A DNA stretch of 64,000 bases, from the NCBI GenBank assembly GCA_947627215.1, contig CANQVD010000002.1, positions 105,786-169,785 of the forward strand. The letters run 5' to 3'. The notes beneath the pieces are model-generated. The model made no database searches. It was not told where the DNA came from and saw only the letters and a program-made list of their open reading frames with translations. Origin of the DNA: an uncultured Eisenbergiella sp. GTDB taxonomy: Bacteria; Bacillota; Clostridia; Lachnospirales; Lachnospiraceae. The position numbers were made by a program, and so were the translations under genes. Positions 17,391-25,981 of this stretch are shown piece after piece (positions within the stretch are counted from its first letter, which is position 1; each line of letters opens with the position of its first letter).

Positions 17391-17419
17391 TTGACAATAA
17401 GCGAACGATCATTTATTAT
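17391..17419 (+). promoter_or_regulatory. Promoter of the TetR-family gene
   Basis: Consensus TTGACA (17391-17396), 17-base spacer, TATTAT (17414-17419). ATG 17440 follows 20 bases later with RBS AGGAGG, so the leader is short. Confidence 0.85.
17398..17411 (-). promoter_or_regulatory. Candidate TetR operator in the spacer of its own promoter
   Basis: On the minus strand this reads TGATCGTTCGCTTA. The same motif with two changes, TGATTGTTCGTTTA, lies on the plus strand at 18082-18095 ahead of lon. The site sits between the -35 and -10 boxes, an ideal place for autorepression. Confidence 0.55.
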
Positions 17420-17439
17420 AGAGATCAGGAGGCGGGAAG

Positions 17440-18009
17440 ATGAGGCGGAAGGATGATGAGAAGGCGCAGCGCATCAAGGATGCTGTGATCCGGGTGGTTT
17501 TGGAAGAGGGCTTCGGCGACGCATCCATTTCCAAGATCGCCAGATGCGCGGGCGTGTCCCAGGCGACGGTATATATTTATTATGAAAGCAAGGAAAGCAT
17601 GCTCCGCAGCATCTATACCGAGTGCGCGGAGGAGCTGTGGGAATATCTCGTCCTCGTGACGGGGAACCTGCGGGACGGCAGGCAGATCATCGAAAGGCTG
17701 GTCTGCGGCTATTATGCGTTCATGACGGAGCACGAAGAACTGTTCCGTTTCGTGGAGCAGTTTTCCAGTTGTCCCGCCCTGACCAGCAGTTGTTCGGAGA
17801 TCCGCGGCCTGGGGAAGATGATGGGGCTTCTGCAGAGATGGGAGGACGACGGTATTTTTAAGCCGTATCATGTGCTCAACATTTTCAGCATGATCTTCAC
17901 GCCGGTGAAGACGCTGACGGCGGGCGCCATCGTCTGCCGGGAGGATGAGGAAGCGCTGCTGCGGGAGCTGGTGCATATCATGCAGGAGGCGCTGCTCTTT
18001 CGGGATTGA
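17440..18009 (+). CDS. TetR/AcrR-family transcriptional regulator
   Basis: A 189-residue regulator. The N-terminal helix-turn-helix is clear: IKDAVIRVVLEEGFGDASIS, then KIARCAGVSQATVYIYYESK (residues about 12-50), with the typical KE(S/D) after the recognition helix. The C-terminal ligand domain is unclassified, as usual for the family. It precedes lon on the same strand with a 154-base gap, and a 14-base motif found in its own promoter spacer recurs in that gap. The inference is that it controls itself and possibly lon; the ligand is unknown. Confidence 0.85.
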   Translation: MRRKDDEKAQRIKDAVIRVVLEEGFGDASISKIARCAGVSQATVYIYYESKESMLRSIYTECAEELWEYLVLVTGNLRDGRQIIERLVCGYYAFMTEHEELFRFVEQFSSCPALTSSCSEIRGLGKMMGLLQRWEDDGIFKPYHVLNIFSMIFTPVKTLTAGAIVCREDEEALLRELVHIMQEALLFRD

Positions 18010-18081
18010 GGAGGAAGGAAACGTTTGATCTTCGGTATGTGGGCGGCGGTGTGCCCGCATATTTTCAGGGGCTAAATTAAG

Positions 18082-18095
18082 TGATTGTTCGTTTA
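18082..18095 (+). promoter_or_regulatory. Second copy of the candidate TetR operator, upstream of lon
   Basis: TGATTGTTCGTTTA matches 12 of 14 positions of the inverted site at 17398-17411. It lies 69 bases before the lon start codon. No clear -35/-10 pair was recognised around it, so the lon promoter itself is not placed. Confidence 0.5.
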
Positions 18096-18163
18096 TCCGG
18101 GGAGCGGAACAGGGACGGGAAGCGGACAGAACAGTTTGGGAAATACGGAAAGAGGGATGAAAT

Positions 18164-20548
18164 ATGGAAAATATGGAACGTTACAGGACGGAGCTGCTTC
18201 CGATCTCGGATGTGCTGCTTCTGCCGGGGGCGGACGCGGCGTTTCGGATCGGGGAGCCGGGACAGCAGCAGATCCGGAAATATCAGGAGAAAAACGGCAT
18301 TTTTCTGGCGGCGCCCTTAAGGCCCGGCAAGAATGATGAGAATCTGACCGTGTCGGATCTTTATCCGAAGGGCGTGCTGTTCACGGTGAACAGCGTGGTG
18401 CAGGGCGAATCGGGGACGGCGCTGATGGCGCACATCGTCCGGCGGGTGAGGCTCCTGGATGCGGCGATGGAGGACGGAAAGTTCACTGCGGGCTATGAGG
18501 AGCTGCCGGAGGACGATGATCTGGGTGCCCGCGGTCAGGAAGAAATGCTGCGCTATATGAAAAAAGCGGTGGAGGAGATCACCCGGACCTTCCAGGGCGG
18601 GGAGCGGTTCAGCCGGGAAGTCGGCTCCTACAGCGATCTGAATGCGCTGATGGTGTATCTGGCGCAGTTCATGCCGCTGAGCAGGGAGGAGCGTTACCGT
18701 CTGCTGGATGCGGATTCCCTGCGGGAGCGTGGTCTTCTTTTCATCGACTATCTGCTCCGGCAGAGAGAGCTGTTGAAGCTGAACATCCAGATGCACGAGC
18801 GCTTTTCGGAGAAGGCCAACAAAATATACCGGGAACAGGCGCTCCGGGAGCAGCTTCGGGCGATCCAGGAGGAGCTGCACGAAAACGATCCGGACGCGGA
18901 GGAAGGAAAAGAGGATTACCGTGCCAGGATCGAGCAGTCGGATATGCCCGAGGAAGTGAGGAAGGCGGCGCTGGAGGAGGTCAGAAAGCTGGAGCTGTCC
19001 GGAAGGGACGGCATGGAGCAGAATGTGATCCGGAACTATCTGGATTTTCTGCTGGCGCTCCCGTGGCGGCCCGAGGCCGCGGCGGATATCGATCTGGAGC
19101 GGGCGCGGAAGATCCTGGATGAAGGGCATTACGGGCTGAAGCAGGTCAAGGAGCGCATCGTACAGCATCTGGCGGTGATGAAGCTGAAGGACGCGGATAA
19201 GGGTTCGGCCCTCCTTCTGGTGGGCCCTCCGGGAACCGGCAAGACCAGCCTGGGCAAGAGTATCGCGGAGGCGTTGGGCAGGAAGTATATCCGCATGAGC
19301 CTGGGCGGCATCCGGGACGAGGCGGAGATCCGCGGCCACAGAAGGACCTATGTGGGGGCCATGCCGGGACGGATCCTCGCCAGCATCCGCCGCGCCGGGG
19401 CCATGAATCCGGTCCTGGTCCTGGATGAGATCGACAAGCTGACGCCGGGCGGCTTTTCAGGGGATCCGGCCAGCGCCCTTCTGGAGGTGCTGGATCCGGA
19501 ACAGAACAATACGTTTACCGATCACTATCTGGATCTGCCCTATGATCTGTCCCATGTCTTTTTCATCGCGACGGCGAATTCCCTGGACGGGATCCCCGCG
19601 CCGCTGCTGGACCGGATGGAGATGATCCAGATCTCCGGGTATACGCCGGAGGAAAAATTTCATATCGGGAAGGAACATCTGCTGGCGGAGGTGCTGGAGG
19701 AATACGGAATCCCCGCAGGGAAGCTGACGGTGGACGACGATATCCTCCGGAAGATCATCGAGGAGTATACCCAGGAGGCGGGCGTCCGCGGGCTGAAAAA
19801 GCAGCTCGCCGCACTGGCCAGATCTGCCACGGAGCAGATCGTTTCCGGCGCCGCGCAGGAGACGTACGCCGTCCGGGAGGAGGATCTGGAACGGGTGCTG
19901 GGCCGCCGGGTTTCCCGGCATGAAACGGCGCAGAAGGAAAATCCGCCCGGCGTGGTGACGGGGCTGGCCTGGACGCCGGTGGGCGGGGAGATCCTGTTCA
20001 TTGAGACCACGGATATGCCGGGCAGCGGAGAGATCATCCTGACCGGACAACTGGGTGACGTGATGAAGGAATCCGCCCGGATCTCTGTAAGCCTCCTAAA
20101 ATCCCGTCTGCCGTTCAACACGGTCAATTTCCGGGAACGGGACCTGCATATCCATGTGCCCTCCGGGGCGGTTCCCAAGGACGGGCCTTCCGCGGGCATC
20201 GCGCTTTTCACCGCGCTGGCTTCCCTGGTGACAGGAAAAAGGGTGGACGCGCGGCTGGCGATGACCGGGGAGATCACCCTGCGGGGAGAGGTCACGCCCA
20301 TCGGCGGCCTGAAGGAAAAGCTGTACGGCGCGCAGCGGGCCGGGATCCGAAGGGTGCTGATCCCTAAGGAAAATCTGGAGGATCTGCGGGACGTGCCCGA
20401 AGAGATCAGGGCACAGCTCGCGATCGTGCCGGTGGAGAACGTGGAGGATGTTCTGCGGGAGGCGCTGGGGATCGAGCTTCCCCGCATCGAGCATGTGCTG
20501 TACCGGCTCGGAGACGGAGCGCGGGTGCCCGGCGGCCATGCCTGTTGA
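18164..20548 (+). CDS. lon: ATP-dependent protease Lon
   Basis: Hexameric AAA+ serine protease that degrades damaged and regulatory proteins. The 794-residue protein has the LON N-terminal substrate domain (about 1-200, LPISDVLLLPGADAAFRI), a coiled-coil middle, the AAA+ module (Walker A GPPGTGKTSLGKS near 350, Walker B NPVLVLDEIDKL near 418) and the protease domain with catalytic Ser676 in KDGPSAGIALF and Lys in IGGLKEKLYGAQRAGI. ATG 18164 is used; a second ATG three codons later is possible. Length is normal. Placement behind a TetR regulator, rather than with clpX as is common, is of note. Confidence 0.95.
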   Translation: MENMERYRTELLPISDVLLLPGADAAFRIGEPGQQQIRKYQEKNGIFLAAPLRPGKNDENLTVSDLYPKGVLFTVNSVVQGESGTALMAHIVRRVRLLDAAMEDGKFTAGYEELPEDDDLGARGQEEMLRYMKKAVEEITRTFQGGERFSREVGSYSDLNALMVYLAQFMPLSREERYRLLDADSLRERGLLFIDYLLRQRELLKLNIQMHERFSEKANKIYREQALREQLRAIQEELHENDPDAEEGKEDYRARIEQSDMPEEVRKAALEEVRKLELSGRDGMEQNVIRNYLDFLLALPWRPEAAADIDLERARKILDEGHYGLKQVKERIVQHLAVMKLKDADKGSALLLVGPPGTGKTSLGKSIAEALGRKYIRMSLGGIRDEAEIRGHRRTYVGAMPGRILASIRRAGAMNPVLVLDEIDKLTPGGFSGDPASALLEVLDPEQNNTFTDHYLDLPYDLSHVFFIATANSLDGIPAPLLDRMEMIQISGYTPEEKFHIGKEHLLAEVLEEYGIPAGKLTVDDDILRKIIEEYTQEAGVRGLKKQLAALARSATEQIVSGAAQETYAVREEDLERVLGRRVSRHETAQKENPPGVVTGLAWTPVGGEILFIETTDMPGSGEIILTGQLGDVMKESARISVSLLKSRLPFNTVNFRERDLHIHVPSGAVPKDGPSAGIALFTALASLVTGKRVDARLAMTGEITLRGEVTPIGGLKEKLYGAQRAGIRRVLIPKENLEDLRDVPEEIRAQLAIVPVENVEDVLREALGIELPRIEHVLYRLGDGARVPGGHAC

Positions 20549-20636
20549 TGCGGTCAAAGATTTTCAGGGGACGGTGCCGCCGAGCGTACTGTTCCTGTAT
20601 ATGGTTGGCGGGAGGATGTTTTTGCGATCCCTGTGT

Positions 20637-21938
20637 TCAGACGATGGAATCATCCAGCAGGAAATCCAGGATGCCGATATTGAGGACACCATTGTCATCA
20701 TACCAGCGTTTTCGGATGTCGTGGCGGACGATCATTTTGGGAAAGGAATTGCCTGTCAGCCCCAGCGGTCGATTTTCAGCAGCAGCTTTTTCCTCGGTTT
20801 CCAGCGCCCAGGCGGATTGGATATAGGTCTTCTTTCCGCCGCGGGCCGCGACGAAATCAATCTCTCTGGCAATCTGAACGCTGCGCCCCTTTTTGTCCTT
20901 TCCTGTTCCGTAAACAATGCCGATATCGACACCGCATCCGCGGATCCGCAGATCGTTATAGAGAATGTTTTCCATGATGTGTGTCATTTCCTGTTGGCGG
21001 AATCCGAGTCGCGCGTTGCGAAGACCCAGATCGTCACAATAATATTTATTGGGATAATTAAAATAGTCTTTCCCCTTCACGTCAAAGCGGCGGCATTCCT
21101 CGAACAGGTAAGCATCCGTTAAATATCCAATATAGGATTTTACGGTATTGCCGGAGACGGTATTCTCACCGGTGCGTTTTTGCCTGGCATTCAGGGAATT
21201 TGAGATATTGTTCGGGTTGGTCAGTGATCCGACAGAGGAACAGAGCAGATCCAGCGTGGCGTCAAGGACATCTTCCCGCTGGATCTTTCTGCGTTCTACG
21301 ATATCTTTCAGATATACTTCTGAGAACAGGGCCTTCAGATAATCCATTCTGGCAGTATCGTCCGGCCTCGACAGGATCAGGGGCATACCGCCGAAAAAGG
21401 CGTAGTTATCGAACGCATCCTCCTTTGCGCCGCCGACGGCTGCGTAGTATTCTGCAAAGCTTAAGGGATGAACGCGGATCTCATCGCTGCGTCCCCGGAA
21501 TTCCGTAAGGATATCGCCGGACAGCATTCTGGAGTTGCTGCCGGTTACATAAATATCCAGATTAGGCAGGGAACGCAGATCGTTAAGAGCATCATAGAAT
21601 GTGATCCGTTTCCCGGCGGGATTATATGGATTCGGCACCTCATCGGACATCTGGATTTCGTCTACGAACAGATAAAACGGATCGGATGAACCCTCCACAC
21701 ATGTCCGGACAGCATTGGCAAGCTCGAGCGGGTTTCGGTACCGGATATCTCTTGCGAGGTCCAGCTCATAGGAAAGAATACGGTTCCCGGGGACGCCGTT
21801 CTCCAGCAGATAATGTCGAAAGATCGTATGCAGAAGATAGGATTTTCCGCATCTGCGGATGCCGGTGATCACTTTGACTTGGCCGTCCCACATATAGGAA
21901 ATGATTTTTTTCAGGTAAAGGTCGCGTTTTATCTCCAT
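20637..21938 (-). CDS. AAA ATPase with C-terminal DUF4143 domain (copy 2)
   Basis: A 433-residue paralogue of the protein at 10660. It has Walker A GIRRCGKSYLLHTIF near residue 25, Walker B-like PFYLFVDEIQMSDEV near 88, VTGSNSRMLSGDILTEFRGR near 133 and the C-terminal AREIDFVAARGGKKTYIQSA. Shared blocks with copy 1 include GKSYLL, GGMPLIL, SSVGSLTNP and LRNARL-FRQQE, so they are clearly the same family but not recent duplicates. Start ATG 21938 has RBS GGAGGT; a longer frame from 21998 includes the promoter region. Role unknown. Confidence 0.85.
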   Translation of the reverse strand: MEIKRDLYLKKIISYMWDGQVKVITGIRRCGKSYLLHTIFRHYLLENGVPGNRILSYELDLARDIRYRNPLELANAVRTCVEGSSDPFYLFVDEIQMSDEVPNPYNPAGKRITFYDALNDLRSLPNLDIYVTGSNSRMLSGDILTEFRGRSDEIRVHPLSFAEYYAAVGGAKEDAFDNYAFFGGMPLILSRPDDTARMDYLKALFSEVYLKDIVERRKIQREDVLDATLDLLCSSVGSLTNPNNISNSLNARQKRTGENTVSGNTVKSYIGYLTDAYLFEECRRFDVKGKDYFNYPNKYYCDDLGLRNARLGFRQQEMTHIMENILYNDLRIRGCGVDIGIVYGTGKDKKGRSVQIAREIDFVAARGGKKTYIQSAWALETEEKAAAENRPLGLTGNSFPKMIVRHDIRKRWYDDNGVLNIGILDFLLDDSIV

Positions 21939-21989
21939 GGGCACCTCCGCTGAGAACTTGAATGGTATATTATATAACTTCTCAATTAA

Positions 21990-22018
21990 ATTATACAAAA
22001 GAAGTGGGGAACCGTCAA
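21990..22018 (-). promoter_or_regulatory. Promoter of DUF4143 ATPase copy 2
   Basis: Minus strand: TTGACG (22018-22013), 17-base spacer, TATAAT (21995-21990), about 50 bases before ATG 21938. Confidence 0.8.
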
Positions 22019-22100
22019 GGGGTATAAGAAATCCCGATTAGCGGCACATAAATTTACAAACAAGCCCACACATAAATTGATAAACAAACCGCCCCCATAC

Positions 22101-22129
22101 TTGACAAATCCGTCCAAATGTATTATGCT
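22101..22129 (+). promoter_or_regulatory. Promoter of the aldolase-like gene
   Basis: TTGACA (22101-22106), 17-base spacer, TATGCT (22124-22129); the gene starts at 22243. Just upstream, ACATAAATTTACAAAC and ACATAAATTGATAAAC (from about 22047 and 22071) form a short direct repeat of unknown role. Confidence 0.7.
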
Positions 22130-22242
22130 GTCAAAAGTGACTTTAACGGTTTAAAGTACGAAAAATAAAACCGCAGAAGAATGCGGGAATGAAAGAGCGC
22201 CTCCGGCAGCAGGGGGCGGACAGCATGAGGAGGAATGAAAAA

Positions 22243-23226
22243 ATGACACGCAGCAGGCAGGGCTCTCTGGTTTCTTTCCGCCCGGACATCAAGGTGGTGG
22301 ACTGCACCATGCGGGACGGGGGACTGGTGAACAATTTTGGGTTCACGGATGAGTTTGTCAAGGATCTGTATCTGGCGAATCTCAAGGCCGGTGTGGATTA
22401 TATGGAGTTCGGCTACAAGGCGTCCAAGGAGATCTTCGATCCGGAGAAGTTCGGCAAATGGAAGTTCTGCGATGAGAAGGATATCCGCAGCGTCGTGGGC
22501 GACAACAAGACCGATATGAAGATTTCCGTCATGGCCGACGTGGGGCGGACGGATTATAAGAAGGACATTCCCAACCGCAAGGACAGCGTGGTGGACATGG
22601 TGCGGGTCGCTACCTATATCAATACGATCCCGGCCGCCATCGAGATGCTGGAGGATGCGAAGAAAAAGGGCTATGAGACCACGGTGAACATCATGGCGGT
22701 GTCCAAGGTCAACGACGACGATCTGGACGGCGGGCTGGAGCTTTTGGGGCAGAGCAGCGTGGACGTGATCTATGTGGTGGACAGCTTCGGCGTGTTCTAC
22801 CCGGAGCAGATGGAGCGGCTCTGCGACAAGTATCTGAATGCGGCAGCCAAATACAATAAGATCGTAGGCATTCACGCCCACAACAACCAGCAGTTGGCGT
22901 TCGCCAACACGATCGAAGCCCTTTCCAGGGGAGTCAGCTATCTGGACGCCACGGTCAGCGGCATGGGCCGGGGCGCGGGCAACTGCTATATGGAGCTGCT
23001 TTTGAGCTTCCTGCGCAATCCCCGCTACAACAAGATCGCTGTCATGAATTTCGTGGAAAAGCATATGCTGAAGCTGCGCGAAGAGGGCGTGGTCTGGGGC
23101 TACGACATTCCCTATTTGTTGACGGGGATCCTGAACACGCATCCGTCCTCCGCCATCAATTTCATTAAGGCGAAACGGACGGATTACGCCATGTTTTATC
23201 AGGAACTGATCGACAACGCGCTTTGA
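22243..23226 (+). CDS. DRE-TIM (HMGL-like) aldolase-type metalloenzyme
   Basis: A 327-residue TIM-barrel protein of the HMG-CoA lyase/4-hydroxy-2-oxovalerate aldolase superfamily. The N-terminal VVDCTMRDGGLVNNFGF supplies the metal-binding Asp and the catalytic Arg of the DRE motif (here MRDGG), and the C-terminal HAHNNQQLAFANTIEA supplies the metal-binding HxH. GMGRGAGNCYMELLL near residue 255 is the conserved glycine-rich loop. No C-terminal regulatory domain (no LeuA_dimer). Start ATG 22243 has AGGAGG nine bases upstream. In known proteins of this kind neighbours often suggest nucleotide-sugar or secondary metabolism, but here it stands alone, so the substrate is unknown. Confidence 0.8.
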   Translation: MTRSRQGSLVSFRPDIKVVDCTMRDGGLVNNFGFTDEFVKDLYLANLKAGVDYMEFGYKASKEIFDPEKFGKWKFCDEKDIRSVVGDNKTDMKISVMADVGRTDYKKDIPNRKDSVVDMVRVATYINTIPAAIEMLEDAKKKGYETTVNIMAVSKVNDDDLDGGLELLGQSSVDVIYVVDSFGVFYPEQMERLCDKYLNAAAKYNKIVGIHAHNNQQLAFANTIEALSRGVSYLDATVSGMGRGAGNCYMELLLSFLRNPRYNKIAVMNFVEKHMLKLREEGVVWGYDIPYLLTGILNTHPSSAINFIKAKRTDYAMFYQELIDNAL

Positions 23227-23373
23227 TCGGTTTTTGGCTCGTTCGGCGGGAGACTGTCGGACGGCATTGCGTCGGATGCATCGCGCCGGGTCATGATAGA
23301 GATGCTGTTCATTTCTCCGTATTTTCACCAGACGGGAAGGGAACGGGGGCTCTTTCAGGGGCCGGCGCGTTTT

Positions 23374-23787
23374 TTATTCGATCATTTTCAGAAAATCGGC
23401 CGGCTGGTACACCGGGATTGTTGTTCCCCGGTAGTCCTTTGTATTTCTGGTCACAATGCAGTCAAAACCCGCGCGCAGGGCGGTTTCTGTCATGACTGCG
23501 TCCTCATAATCCGAAAGAGGGGACAGAATGGCTTTTTTACAGTCTATCCCGGCGGTGTCCGCGATATCAAACAGGGTGAAGAGCATGTTCAGGATCTTTC
23601 GAGTGTCGGCGTCGCTGTGCGTGTGCCTGTGGATCAGATAATAAATATCCGTAACGGCTTTTGCGCTGATCCCGCCGTCAAACCGTCTGTTCGCCGCCGC
23701 CAGGAACAACTGCAGGGCATCCTGCCAGAAGGGCTCCCTTTTCTGCAGCGCATCGATTATAATGCAGGTATCGATGAGCGCTTTCAT
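23374..23787 (-). CDS. PIN-domain toxin, VapC-type
   Basis: A 137-residue PIN-domain ribonuclease. The acidic catalytic residues are visible: Asp in MKALIDTCIIIDAL near residue 6, the mid-protein KAVTDIYYL segment, DYEDAVM near 93 and TRNTKDYRGT near 115. These chelate the metal that cleaves RNA in VapC toxins. The gene overlaps the end of the antitoxin gene by 4 bases (translation coupling), the classic antitoxin-first order. It is convergent with the aldolase gene; the 147-base gap between them holds nothing recognisable. Confidence 0.87.
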   Translation of the reverse strand: MKALIDTCIIIDALQKREPFWQDALQLFLAAANRRFDGGISAKAVTDIYYLIHRHTHSDADTRKILNMLFTLFDIADTAGIDCKKAILSPLSDYEDAVMTETALRAGFDCIVTRNTKDYRGTTIPVYQPADFLKMIE

Positions 23788-23999
23788 ATCCTGCCCAGCC
23801 TTTCCGCTCTGGCTTCCTCCTCCGTGATCTCATCCGGGATGATCCCGATCAGGGAATTGGCGATTTTTACCCTGTCCTGATAGGGATTCGTCAATTTTGC
23901 CACAACTCGGCCGTTTCGGGTGATGAACACGTCCTCGCTTTCGGCGAGCAGCAGATATTTGCTCAGATTCATTTTCAGTTCTGTGGCCGTTATTGACAT
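23784..23999 (-). CDS. Phd/YefM-type antitoxin
   Basis: A 71-residue protein with the Phd/YefM DNA-binding fold at residues 1-45 (MSITATELKMNLSKYLLLAE, then EDVFITRNGRVVAKLTNP) and a short acidic C-terminal tail (PDEITEEEARAERLG) that would wrap around the PIN toxin. RBS AAAGGAG precedes the ATG. Such antitoxins repress their own promoter. Pairing of a Phd-type antitoxin with a PIN toxin is common in Firmicutes. Confidence 0.87.
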   Translation of the reverse strand: MSITATELKMNLSKYLLLAESEDVFITRNGRVVAKLTNPYQDRVKIANSLIGIIPDEITEEEARAERLGRI

Positions 24000-24035
24000 C
24001 GATGCGGTCTCCTTTCTGAATTGTTGTTTCTATTT

Positions 24036-24064
24036 ATTATATCCGAATCGAATGATTTTATCAA
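24036..24064 (-). promoter_or_regulatory. Promoter of the toxin-antitoxin pair
   Basis: Minus strand: TTGATA (24064-24059), 17-base spacer, consensus TATAAT (24041-24036), 37 bases before the antitoxin ATG. The spacer contains ATTCGATTCGGAT, a possible antitoxin half-site. Confidence 0.82.
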
Positions 24065-24252
24065 GGAAATCGCACGATATATATAGAGAAATAGAACGAT
24101 TTTCTATCTCATTCCGATCAGACAGGTCAGGCAACAGAGCGCGGTTCAGGGTGATATCCAAATCGCGGCAATCGGCAGGTGTTGACGGATACCGTGTTTC
24201 GGGGAAGAAGCAGGACGGCCTTCCCATTTTTTGGGAAAAAAACGGATCCGCA

Positions 24253-24281
24253 TTGACAATATCGACTCTCGATATTAGAAT
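24253..24281 (+). promoter_or_regulatory. Promoter of the DUF2812-PadR operon
   Basis: TTGACA (24253-24258), 17-base spacer, TAGAAT (24276-24281). The spacer is exactly filled by one operator arm (24259-24275). From 24065 to 24252 no gene is seen. Confidence 0.85.
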
Positions 24282-24302
24282 AGAAATATCGAGAGTCGAT
24301 AT
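24259..24302. promoter_or_regulatory. Nested palindromic PadR operator pair
   Basis: ATATCGACTCTCGATAT (24259-24275) and its exact reverse complement ATATCGAGAGTCGATAT (24286-24302) flank a 10-base core. Each arm is itself a near-palindrome (ATATCGA, CTC, TCGATAT). One copy fills the promoter spacer, the other covers the transcription start. The likely binder is the PadR protein at 25578, giving tight autorepression. Confidence 0.82.
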
Positions 24303-24355
24303 TTTATGTGCGGCAGGAAATCACGGAGAACGGTTTCTTCCGCGGGGAGGCAGTG

Positions 24356-25531
24356 ATGAGAAAGACGGTTTTTCGGAATTATCGGTATCGGGACTGCGAC
24401 GCTTTCGCCGACTGGCTGGGGGAGATGGCGGCGCAGGGCTGGCATTTGAAGGACTGGAGGTTCGGCCTGCGCTTTGAAAAGGGAGAACCGGTGCAGGCTC
24501 ACTATGCGGCGGAGGTGTTCGCGAAGGGCAGCGAGATGGACACCCTGCCGGGGCCGGACGCGGAGGAGTTCGCGGAATACTGTGCCGCGGCGGGCTGGCG
24601 GCTGGTGGACGGCAGAGGCCGTTTCTGCATTTTCATACGGGAACGGGAGGATGCGGAGCCCATCATGACGCCGCAGGAACGGTTCGCCAATGTGAAAAAA
24701 GCGGAGCGCATTTCCTGGCTGAACGGTTCCTGTTCCTTCTGGATGCTGGCAGTGTTATACTGGCTTCAGCTTTTGACAGTGGATTCCGCGAGCTTTCTCT
24801 TCAGCAATACCATGCTGGGCATTCTCCTGCTGGTCACGCTGGAGGCCATGGGAGGACTCCTGAAAGGCTTGTCGCTGCTTGTCTGGTGTACGCGGACTGC
24901 CCGGCGGCTGGGGTCCGGCGAGATCCCGTATTATGGGAAGCAGGGGCAGAAGGTCAGGACGGCGCCGAAGATCACGGCCGCGGTGAGCGTGCTTTTGCTG
25001 ATCGAAGTCCTGGCGATCCTGGACGGGATGAAGGCCGCGGCTGTGATCCTGCCGGTATACTTCGCGGCCGCGCTGGCGCTGTATCTGCTGATCGGAAGGC
25101 TGCGGCTGTCCCGGGACGGCAACTGGATATTTCAGTTGGGCGGCGGTGCGGTGCTGGCGTTCGCGCTGATCCTGGTTTACGTTCTGCTGACCTTTTCCAC
25201 CGATTCCCGGGAGAAGGCCGGACAGGAATCCCATCGGAGCGTTCTGGGCAGCGTCTCCGTCTGGCAGGAGGGAGCGGACAGCGCACTGGTCAGGATCGCG
25301 GAGGAAAGCGGGGCTGTGTCCGCGCCTTCTCAGGGAATGAAATGTCTGCGTCTCACCGTTTACGAGAGCCGTTTCCCCAGGCTTCTGGACAGACTCTGGG
25401 AAAAAGAGGTGAAAAGGCCGGAGGAATGGCAGGACTGCACGGCGCAGTGGGGCGCGCAGATGGCAGCAGAGCAGGGGTTTCGCTGCTGCGTGCGGTATGA
25501 GGGCAGGCTGCTGGTATTTTTTGCGGCCTGA
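24356..25531 (+). CDS. DUF2812 membrane protein
   Basis: A 391-residue protein with an N-terminal soluble DUF2812 domain (residues about 1-105; FRNYRYRDCDAFADWLGEMA and GWHLKDWRFGLRFEKGEP are typical) followed by hydrophobic segments at about 125-150, 155-180, 200-220, 228-245 and 260-285, and a C-terminal soluble tail. DUF2812 proteins are nearly always encoded with a PadR regulator, as here (25578). Their function is not established; induction by membrane stress is often presumed. RBS GGGAGG precedes ATG 24356. It is first in the operon under the nested operator. Confidence 0.8.
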   Translation: MRKTVFRNYRYRDCDAFADWLGEMAAQGWHLKDWRFGLRFEKGEPVQAHYAAEVFAKGSEMDTLPGPDAEEFAEYCAAAGWRLVDGRGRFCIFIREREDAEPIMTPQERFANVKKAERISWLNGSCSFWMLAVLYWLQLLTVDSASFLFSNTMLGILLLVTLEAMGGLLKGLSLLVWCTRTARRLGSGEIPYYGKQGQKVRTAPKITAAVSVLLLIEVLAILDGMKAAAVILPVYFAAALALYLLIGRLRLSRDGNWIFQLGGGAVLAFALILVYVLLTFSTDSREKAGQESHRSVLGSVSVWQEGADSALVRIAEESGAVSAPSQGMKCLRLTVYESRFPRLLDRLWEKEVKRPEEWQDCTAQWGAQMAAEQGFRCCVRYEGRLLVFFAA

Positions 25532-25577
25532 GACACCGCGGCCGCAAGGCATGGTCTGACGGCACAGAGGAAACGAT

Positions 25578-25916
25578 ATGGCGAGAGAACAGTTGCAGAC
25601 GCTGACGGAGCCCATGTATTATATTTTGCTGGCGCTTCTGGAAGAGTGCTGCGGTGTGGACATCATGGAAAAAGTGAAGGAGCTGTCCGGCGGACGGGTG
25701 CGGGTGGGCCCCGGCACGCTCTATGCCATGCTGGGGCGGTTCGAGGAGTGCGGCGTCATCCTGCGCACCAGGGAGGAGGGACGGCGCAAGTCCTACCGCA
25801 TCACGGACGCCGGGCGGGCGATGCTGCAGAAGGAGTATGAACGGCTGCGCAGGATGGTGGAGGACGGTCGGGGGCTGGAAACGGAAGCGCCGCCGGAAGA
25901 GATCCGCGAGCGCTGA
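25578..25916 (+). CDS. PadR-family transcriptional regulator
   Basis: A 112-residue winged-helix repressor. Recognisable are the N-terminal LTEPMYYILLALLEECCGVD, the recognition region GGRVRVGPGTLYAMLGRFEE and the wing EEGRRKSYRITDAGRAMLQK; the C-terminal helix dimerises. PadR proteins sense small hydrophobic or cationic compounds and derepress adjacent membrane genes. The nested palindromes at 24259-24302 are its likely operator. It is second in the operon, 46 bases after the DUF2812 gene. Confidence 0.9.
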   Translation: MAREQLQTLTEPMYYILLALLEECCGVDIMEKVKELSGGRVRVGPGTLYAMLGRFEECGVILRTREEGRRKSYRITDAGRAMLQKEYERLRRMVEDGRGLETEAPPEEIRER

Positions 25917-25981
25917 TCCGCGGCCGGGGCCGCGGACAGAAGGACCGCGAAGATCGTTCCGCGGCAGAAAGGAGAATCGAA

